A DNA stretch of 64,000 bases from an uncultured Bacteroidales bacterium. Lineage in GTDB: Bacteria > Bacteroidota > Bacteroidia > Bacteroidales > P3. The first letter of the stretch is position 1, and each line of letters begins with the position of its first letter. The DNA is taken from NCBI GenBank assembly GCA_937886715.1, contig CAKZZD010000006.1, forward strand, positions 1-64,000, written 5' to 3'. A program made the position numbers and the translations under genes. This document shows positions 58,268 to 64,000 of the stretch, piece after piece. Below the pieces are notes generated by a model, which was not told where the DNA came from, made no database searches, and saw nothing but the letters and a program-made list of their open reading frames with translations.

Positions 58268-59220
58268 GCTTTGGTGTCGTTTTTCTCGGCTTCCATGCGT
58301 GCTTTTTCGGCGGCACGTTCGGCACGGCGTGCGGCGGCGAGGGCTTTTTTCTCTTCCATGCGGTGCTTGTAGACCTCTTTGTTGGCGATGACGGGACGGC
58401 TTTTCTTGGCTGGGGAGGTGATGGTGCTCTTGACGCCGTGTTTGGCTATTTCGCCTTTGGAGGCGATGACGGATTCGGGTTCCTTGCCGAGGATGTAGTT
58501 TTCGATGGCCATGGCCATGGAGGGAGCCGATTGAGTGGGAGCAGCGATGGTGAGTTTGATGCCTTGCTCTTTGAGGGCGGCATGGGTGGAGGAACCGAAG
58601 GCGGCTATGGTGACGTTGTGGTTCTTGATGTCGGGGAAGCTTTTGACGAGGCTGCGCACTCCGATGGGCGAGAAGAGGGCGATGGCATCGAAGTCGTCGA
58701 TGTTGAACTGCCTGAGGTCGCGGGGTGCCGAGGTGTACATGGGAGCCTTGGCGTATTTGAATTTGGCCTTGTCGAGTGCTTTGGTGTACTCGGTTTGTTT
58801 TTCGTCGGAGCAGGGGAAGAGGAATTTCTCGTCGCGATGCTTGTTCATGACCTCCAGCAGGTCGGAGAAGTACTGGTTGCCGAAGAAGACTTTGCGCTTG
58901 CGGTATTGGATGTAGGTCTGCAGATAGAGGGCGATGGCCTCGGTGGAGCAGAAATACTTCATGTCTTCGCTGACGGTTTCGCGCAGTTCCTTGAGCATGC
59001 GGAAGAAGTGGTCGATGGAGTTCTTGCTGTTGAAGATGATGGCGGTGTAGTCGCTGATGTGTATGCGCGTCTTGCGGAATTCTGAAGCCGGGATGCCGAC
59101 CACTTCAAAAAATTTGAAGAAGGTGATGTCGACATTGTGCTTATGGATTAGATTTCGGTACGGTGATTTTTCCAAGTCGGTCGGTGCCGGCTGCGAAATG
59201 AGGATTTTTTTGATTTTCAT
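58264..59220 (-). CDS. hemD: Uroporphyrinogen-III synthase
   Basis: 318 residues. The first ~250 are the HemD fold (KKILISQPAPTDLEKSPYRN, YTAIIFNSKNSIDHFFRMLK, FDAIALFSPIGVRSLVKSFP and TIAAFGSSTHAALKEQGIKL). The last ~65 are a Lys/Arg/Ala-rich tail (EEKKALAAARRAERAAEKAR) without known function. It closes the tetrapyrrole ring for heme and siroheme. Bacteroidota commonly place it before rnpA, as here. Confidence 0.88.
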   Translation of the reverse strand: MKIKKILISQPAPTDLEKSPYRNLIHKHNVDITFFKFFEVVGIPASEFRKTRIHISDYTAIIFNSKNSIDHFFRMLKELRETVSEDMKYFCSTEAIALYLQTYIQYRKRKVFFGNQYFSDLLEVMNKHRDEKFLFPCSDEKQTEYTKALDKAKFKYAKAPMYTSAPRDLRQFNIDDFDAIALFSPIGVRSLVKSFPDIKNHNVTIAAFGSSTHAALKEQGIKLTIAAPTQSAPSMAMAIENYILGKEPESVIASKGEIAKHGVKSTITSPAKKSRPVIANKEVYKHRMEEKKALAAARRAERAAEKARMEAEKNDTKA

Positions 59221-59252
59221 TCTCTAGCTTAATATTATCCCAAATATCTGAT

Positions 59253-60089
59253 CTATTGCGATATAATCCAATGTACGAAAACCAGTATAGGTACGATTTC
59301 GACGGTGCAAAGATAGTAAAAAAGATAAATACCGGAATTTTTTGTTTGTGTTAAAAAAAGTTTAGAGCCCCTGACGAAACGGATGAGGAATTCGAGGGCG
59401 ATGAGTGCGCCGATGATGTAGATGAAGACGTTGCGTGCAGCCTCGAAATAGACCATGGGGAAGAGCAGGAAGAGGAGGATGGAGGCCAGGAGGAGGTGGT
59501 AGAGGTAGTTGTTGACGATGTAGAGAGAGATGGCGGGCTGGTTGTCGAAAATGTTGCCCAACAGACGGAGGATGGCATTGCGCAGGAGGTAGGCCAGCAA
59601 CAGTGCGCCGGCGAGGATGCCGTAGCCGGGGAGGCCGGTGTGGGGCATGGCTGCCTGATGGGAAAAAAGGCTCACAGTGGCCACGACGAAGAAGCCCATG
59701 GGGATGAGGGGTGGGGTGCGGTTGAGGTTGTTGTCGCGCAGCAGGCGGTCCATGACGCGGCGGTCGATGGTGGACTTGAGCAACTCGAGGGGCTTGATAT
59801 TATGTGTCCGGAAGTAGATGCAAAGAAGAGCGCAGATGGCGGTGAGAAGCAGGAAGATCCATATCTGGGGGAAGGTATCGGGACGTGGCAACAGGCCATG
59901 GTGGTGAAGGGCCAGGGAGTGGTCGGAGAACATCGACTGGCGGAAGATGGTGTCGAGGGTGTCGAAAGGACGGAAGATGGAGTCGAGTGGGATGCCGACA
60001 TTCACTTCGTGCTGGGGAAGCTCACAGGCGGAGGTGTCCCATTGGTAAAAGGGCAGCGAGTCGATGACGAGTGAATCGGGATTGTTCAT
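59253..60089 (-). CDS. DUF4271 membrane protein
   Basis: 278 residues. After a soluble N-terminal ~80 residues there are about six hydrophobic spans (IWIFLLLTAICALLCIYF, MGFFVVATVSLFSHQAAM, GYGILAGALLLAYLLRN, LLLASILLFLLFPMVYF, FIYIIGALIALEFLIRFV and YLFYYLCTVEIVPILVFV). This fits DUF4271, a family I know only from Bacteroidota and next to hemD. Function unknown. Confidence 0.85.
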   Translation of the reverse strand: MNNPDSLVIDSLPFYQWDTSACELPQHEVNVGIPLDSIFRPFDTLDTIFRQSMFSDHSLALHHHGLLPRPDTFPQIWIFLLLTAICALLCIYFRTHNIKPLELLKSTIDRRVMDRLLRDNNLNRTPPLIPMGFFVVATVSLFSHQAAMPHTGLPGYGILAGALLLAYLLRNAILRLLGNIFDNQPAISLYIVNNYLYHLLLASILLFLLFPMVYFEAARNVFIYIIGALIALEFLIRFVRGSKLFLTQTKNSGIYLFYYLCTVEIVPILVFVHWIISQ

Positions 60090-60102
60090 AAACTGCTCGG
60101 AA

Positions 60103-63100
60103 TTATTTGACTACCAATTTATCATAGTGGCAAGAGGAGCCAGAGCTGGCGACAATCATATAGACGCCTGCGGGCAGGTGGCCTGTGGCGAACTTGTAGG
60201 GGCCGGACGGGGATAGGGAGAAGGCGCTGACGGTGCGGCCGAAGGCATCGAGCACCTTGATATCGAGCGGGATATCGGCAGAGAGAAAAGCATGGCTGGA
60301 GGCAGGGTTCGGATAGACGGAAAGGTGGCAGGCGCCGCTATCCGGGGTGTTGACGGCGTTGACATCGGCTGAGCCGAACCATCCGTAGGGCTGTTCCCAG
60401 AGGGCAAACGGGAGTCGCACATCGTCGATCCAGACACAGTCGCTACCGCGGCTGTCGCTGTCATCTTTGGTATAACGCCAGTTGAGCTTGTGGCGACCGG
60501 CGGCAAGGGGGAGTGCGCAACGGTACCAGTCGGCCTCACCCCAGAACTCCTGGCGACGGACGCCATCGACGGTGAAGACGAGCTTGTCGTAGCGCTCCTC
60601 GCAAGAGGTCTTTACCCAGAAACTGATACTGTCGACATGGGGGAGGAAGACCTCGATGGAGAGGTCGGACGTCTGGCGATGGGTGATGGGGGCCGACCTG
60701 AGGCTGAAATGCCCACTGCGGCTCACGGTATCATCCAACACCCATGGTCTAAGACTGTTATGATTCCAAGGATAGCTGCTGAAGCCCTCTTCGAAACTGT
60801 CGTTGCGGGGGCCAGCCACGAGATAATATTCATAATCGGCCACATAGGAGCCACGGGCGATGGAGGCGTTGATTTGCAGGTGGGTCAGGCTGTCGCCGGG
60901 AGTGGTGATGGGGGTCTGGGGAATGGTGCCTTCGACAGGGGCGCCGTGGGGCAAGGCGGTGACAGAAAGATGGACCGTATCATATTGACCTTCAGGCGTG
61001 GTATGAAGCATGTATGTTGTCGACAGACGGATGTTGTGCACTTTTGTGGAATCGACCGTCAACAGGTCGAAGCTTAACGAGGGAGGCATTTCGTCGATCC
61101 AATGGATGACGCGGCAGCGGACCGGCTCGTCGATTGCCGCACTGTCGAAGGCCATCAGGTAGCCCTCCCAGTAGCGATTCCAAGCCTCGAGAGAGAGGGG
61201 CATCGACAGACGGATGGTGTCGCGGGGAAGGAGGAGCGGCAGCAAGATGGGCGAAGCGGCAACCGCGGCACCGGAAGTGTCGTTGGGCTCAAACAGCATC
61301 GTCAGGTTGCGGAGAGTGTCGCTGCCGAAATTGACGAGGGTGAAACCGATGGCGCTATCGGACGCAGCCACATGTCGCACACCGAAGGAATGATGCGGTG
61401 CGGGGAAAATATAAGCAGTGTCGTAGGCCGGCATGGCTTGAGGAGCCGTGGCGGTGAAGATGATGGGCAGGGTGTCGGCAGAGGTGCAGAACGACATTGG
61501 GGAACTGCGGTGGTCGTCGAGGAGCACCGAGGCTAGCATACGGTCGCCCTGCATGGCAGTCACCAAGGCACCGGGAGTGCCGCTGATGCGGATGTCGGTG
61601 GTGCCTGGATTGAGACTGTCCGGGGCAGAAACCCACAGGCGCTGGGGTGTGCCATAGTAGGGGCGGAGGGAAGGATCGCCGAAAAGGCAATAAATTTCCC
61701 AATAGAACTTGTCATAGGGGGAGCCGTAGGCGGTGACCGCCATATTGCCGGCCTGCAAGAGTTCGCCTTGGGTGGAAACGGATTCCATCCGGCCGATCCA
61801 CCGGTCGAAGGCGCCAGGGACAGCCGTGTCGAACGCCGGGGTGAGGCTGAAAGGATATTTGGGTCCCACGGCCCAGAAATAGTCCTCGTTCCAAAGTGTG
61901 GAGTTGGTGGCGCCAATCACGCCGATGGCCCCACCGTCGGGCTTGCGCAGCAGTTGTTCGCCGAAACAGGTGCCGGTGAAATCGTTGCTCAGACAACAGT
62001 TGTTGACATACAGCATCGGCTGCGGATTGTCGAGCGTGTCGAGACTGGCAAACGACACCGCCGGATTGCTCCAACCGGCCACCGTGCAATGGGCTGTATA
62101 GTTTACCAGACTGGCGCCAATGGCCATGTCGTGAAGTATTTGGGGGCGCTGACCGCTAGAGAAAGGATTGCGGTAGCAGAGCGTGTCGAGGTCGGGATGG
62201 GCGACGGAGATCTCACGCCCGAGGTAGTTCACCTGGCCATTGGTTGTCACCGGTGCCACGGAAGAGGACTCGGCGCCGGCCACCAAAAGCACACGGCGAA
62301 GGTGCGTGGGGTCGAGATCGGCGCATTGTTCATAGGCCAGTGTCTTTGCCACCACGGCATTCAACTCGGCGGTGTCGTTGACCGGCCAACGGCCCAGAAT
62401 GGCATCGGGCAGATAATCGCCTGTGAACTCGACATAATAGAGGTCGGTGGCATGAGAGCTGAAGCCATCGGGGCGCGTGACGCCGGGGTAGGCCTGAATC
62501 TGAGCCGCATCGCCGACAAGCAGCACAAAGCGGGGTGCAGGAGCCAGCGGGGTGGCTTGGTCGAACCATGGCCGCATCAGTTCCTTGATGGAGTCTCGCT
62601 GGTTGGTAGCCACGTATAGCTGCTTGACATCGTAGCCTTCTTGGCGTTTCCATTGCACAAACGGCTGCAGGGCGTTGCGGAACGGTTCTGGCGCCACGAC
62701 AAGAAACACGGGGGGCAAGCTGAATTCGGGCGCGACATCGCTTCGCATCATTTCAAAAGTGGCCTCGAATCCGGATTGATAGACAATCATTTCCGACGTG
62801 GCATCCAGATGCATCGGGTTGGCCGTCAAGCGATAGACTTCATAGTCGCCCATCGTGCCGATTCGCCGACATGTCAGCGCCGAATCCTCTCCGAGAGTCC
62901 TTGTGGATGGAAGGACAATAGGATGAGGGTGCCCGTTATCCGACAAAGCACTTTTGGGCTTGGGAAAAGGGACGGCCTCCAAAGGACAATTGTCAGAAAG
63001 GGCAATATGACCTTCATCGCCAGCAAGGGTTAACGTACGGAGAACAAGACGGCTGCCTCGCGGCAAGATGACGAGTCTGCTCAATGAGGGCAGGGCCGGA

Positions 63101-63306
63101 GAGCCAGGATTGCCATTGAGAGTGGTCATACCGTCAACATGGATGGAGGTGCAATGCTGCAGGGTGTCGACAAAAAAAGCGCCAAGTTCGAATCTGACAG
63201 TCATCAGCCCACCTTCTTCACGCACGGACATTGATGTTTTTCCATGCTCCTGAGCAGGTGCGACGATGCATATCAAAAGACAAGCAATCAGCGCAATAAA
63301 TTTCAT
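60103..63306 (-). CDS. C25 (gingipain-family) cysteine peptidase with type IX secretion C-terminal domain
   Basis: 1067 residues from the Met at 63306, which starts a signal peptide (MKFIALIACLLICIVAPAQ). The C25 core has LVNYTAHCTVAGW (His406) and MLYVNNCCLSNDFTGTCFGE (Cys437/438), with RFVLLVGDAAQIQAYPGVTR before them. Beta domains follow. The last ~75 residues are a type A sorting domain (LSVYPNPASSHAFLSADIPL, then LPAGVYMIVASSG). This predicts export by the type IX system and cell-surface or secreted proteolysis. PorU, the sortase of that system, is also a C25 member, so a sortase role is a possible alternative. Confidence 0.88.
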   Translation of the reverse strand: MKFIALIACLLICIVAPAQEHGKTSMSVREEGGLMTVRFELGAFFVDTLQHCTSIHVDGMTTLNGNPGSPALPSLSRLVILPRGSRLVLRTLTLAGDEGHIALSDNCPLEAVPFPKPKSALSDNGHPHPIVLPSTRTLGEDSALTCRRIGTMGDYEVYRLTANPMHLDATSEMIVYQSGFEATFEMMRSDVAPEFSLPPVFLVVAPEPFRNALQPFVQWKRQEGYDVKQLYVATNQRDSIKELMRPWFDQATPLAPAPRFVLLVGDAAQIQAYPGVTRPDGFSSHATDLYYVEFTGDYLPDAILGRWPVNDTAELNAVVAKTLAYEQCADLDPTHLRRVLLVAGAESSSVAPVTTNGQVNYLGREISVAHPDLDTLCYRNPFSSGQRPQILHDMAIGASLVNYTAHCTVAGWSNPAVSFASLDTLDNPQPMLYVNNCCLSNDFTGTCFGEQLLRKPDGGAIGVIGATNSTLWNEDYFWAVGPKYPFSLTPAFDTAVPGAFDRWIGRMESVSTQGELLQAGNMAVTAYGSPYDKFYWEIYCLFGDPSLRPYYGTPQRLWVSAPDSLNPGTTDIRISGTPGALVTAMQGDRMLASVLLDDHRSSPMSFCTSADTLPIIFTATAPQAMPAYDTAYIFPAPHHSFGVRHVAASDSAIGFTLVNFGSDTLRNLTMLFEPNDTSGAAVAASPILLPLLLPRDTIRLSMPLSLEAWNRYWEGYLMAFDSAAIDEPVRCRVIHWIDEMPPSLSFDLLTVDSTKVHNIRLSTTYMLHTTPEGQYDTVHLSVTALPHGAPVEGTIPQTPITTPGDSLTHLQINASIARGSYVADYEYYLVAGPRNDSFEEGFSSYPWNHNSLRPWVLDDTVSRSGHFSLRSAPITHRQTSDLSIEVFLPHVDSISFWVKTSCEERYDKLVFTVDGVRRQEFWGEADWYRCALPLAAGRHKLNWRYTKDDSDSRGSDCVWIDDVRLPFALWEQPYGWFGSADVNAVNTPDSGACHLSVYPNPASSHAFLSADIPLDIKVLDAFGRTVSAFSLSPSGPYKFATGHLPAGVYMIVASSGSSCHYDKLVVK

Positions 63307-63339
63307 TCGCAGCATTATTATAAATTATGTATCGGATGC

Positions 63340-63385
63340 AAAATTACGAAAAATTTTGTCATTCCGGCCAACTTTTGTATTTTTG
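63340..63385. promoter_or_regulatory. Overlapping divergent promoters of the C25 peptidase gene and hisS
   Basis: Plus strand: TTTG (63355-63358), 19 bases, TATTTTTG (63378-63385), an exact consensus promoter for hisS 20 bases before its ATG. Minus strand: TAATTTTG (63347-63340) with a TTGG at 21 bases spacing for the peptidase gene. The two upstream elements overlap. Confidence 0.75.
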
Positions 63386-63404
63386 CAAATTAAAACTGAC
63401 GTCA

Positions 63405-64000
63405 ATGGCTAGTGTTAAATGCTCAATTCCAAAAGGAACGCGCGACTTCCTGCCCACAGAGATGGCACGGCGCAACTACATTTTCGACACCATTCGCTCG
63501 GTGTTCCGCACATTTGCTTTCGAGCCCATTGAGACTCCTTCGATGGAGAACCTCAGCACCCTGATGGGCAAGTACGGTGAAGAGGGCGACAAGCTGCTGT
63601 TCAAAGTGCTCAACAGCGGCGACTTCATGGAAGGTGTCGACTTCAACCAGGATTACCACAAAGTGGCTCCGCAGATCTGCGAACGCGGACTGCGCTACGA
63701 CCTGACTGTGCCATTTGCGCGCTTTGTGGTGCAGCACCGCGACCAGATCACCTTCCCCTTCCGCCGCTACCAGTTGCAGCCTGTGTGGCGCGCCGACCGT
63801 CCTCAGAAGGGGCGCTATCGCGAGTTCTACCAATGTGACGCCGACATGATCGGCAGCACCTCGTTGCTCAACGAGCTGGAATTGGTGCAGATGATCGACA
63901 TGGTGTTCACCAAGTTGGGCATCAATGTGACTGTCAAAATCAACAACAGGAAAGTGCTGGCTGGAATAGCGGAAATGATCGGTGCTCCGGAAAGGCTGAT
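63405..64000 (+). CDS. hisS: Histidyl-tRNA synthetase, N-terminal part (3' end outside window)
   Basis: About 198 residues of a roughly 450-residue class II synthetase. It starts MASVKCSIPKGTRDFLP and has motif 1 (FEPIETPSMENLSTLMGKYG), RYDLTVPFARFVVQHRDQIT and motif 2 (FRRYQLQPVWRADRPQKGRY, then REFYQCDADMIG). It charges tRNA-His. A consensus promoter lies 20 bases upstream. The frame runs open to the window edge. Confidence 0.97.
   Translation, partial: MASVKCSIPKGTRDFLPTEMARRNYIFDTIRSVFRTFAFEPIETPSMENLSTLMGKYGEEGDKLLFKVLNSGDFMEGVDFNQDYHKVAPQICERGLRYDLTVPFARFVVQHRDQITFPFRRYQLQPVWRADRPQKGRYREFYQCDADMIGSTSLLNELELVQMIDMVFTKLGINVTVKINNRKVLAGIAEMIGAPERL

Overview
The window is chromosomal DNA from an anaerobic member of the Bacteroidota, most likely Bacteroidales. 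The evidence is promoters of the TTTG-N19-TAnnTTTG type, a C25 (gingipain-family) peptidase with a type IX secretion C-terminal domain, the hemD-rnpA-yidD block, a DUF4271 protein, a four-helix-bundle (S23-like) protein, a DUF4143 ATPase, and the anaerobic enzymes phosphate butyryltransferase, flavodiiron protein and rubredoxins. The backbone is visibly GC-rich. The stretch from about 23.1 to 32.5 kb is visibly AT-rich, so it is probably acquired DNA.

Layout. 0-5.2 kb: 3' end of glmS, then a minus-strand HxlR regulator / zinc macrodomain / class M sirtuin operon, a flavin-binding protein, an MBL-like lipoprotein and a cupin. 5.3-8.4 kb: a NhaP2-type antiporter with two small membrane proteins. 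8.4-14.4 kb: an ECF sigma / anti-sigma / two-lipoprotein operon lying between a broken and an intact copy of the 3' end of a transglutaminase lipoprotein gene, then cutC. 14.7-16.6 kb: flavodiiron protein and flavin reductase-rubredoxin (oxygen/NO detoxification). 16.7-21.5 kb: rimP-nusA-infB. 21.5-23.1 kb: short AT-rich repeats, an S23-like protein, a zeta-toxin-like ATPase and tRNA-Arg(CCT).

23.4-32.5 kb is an AT-rich defence-type island with two modules. Module A is a C5 cytosine methyltransferase preceded by a perfect palindrome, a protein with two GHKL ATPase domains joined by a coiled coil, a receiver-like protein, and a predicted caspase/CHAT-type cysteine peptidase; all junctions overlap. 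Module B is a C5 methyltransferase, a DUF3883 PD-(D/E)XK endonuclease and a third C5 methyltransferase with a C-terminal extension. The scar of a fourth methyltransferase separates the modules. 32.6-36 kb is an accessory scrap zone: a DUF4143 ATPase between 92-bp direct repeats, a DinD-like remnant, a truncated RhuM, and a Vsr endonuclease carrying a Cys-rich 8-residue tandem repeat where its zinc site should close.

36-64 kb is ordinary backbone: GNAT acetyltransferase, HrpB helicase, a DUF4298-flavin protein fusion, rubredoxin, phosphate butyryltransferase, a PAS protein, an outer-membrane receptor, a standalone HsdR-N-like nuclease domain, a second sigma / anti-sigma / secreted-protein module paralogous to the one at 9.5-11 kb, then birA, frr, pyrH, comF, a QueA-family gene, pssA, a TPR lipoprotein, an AddB-like nuclease, a nucleotidyltransferase, yidD, rnpA, hemD, DUF4271, the C25 peptidase and the 5' part of hisS.

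The best candidate for an undescribed system is module A: a methyltransferase coupled to a GHKL/receiver signalling pair and a caspase-like protease. All positions and similarities come from reading the sequence; no database search was run.
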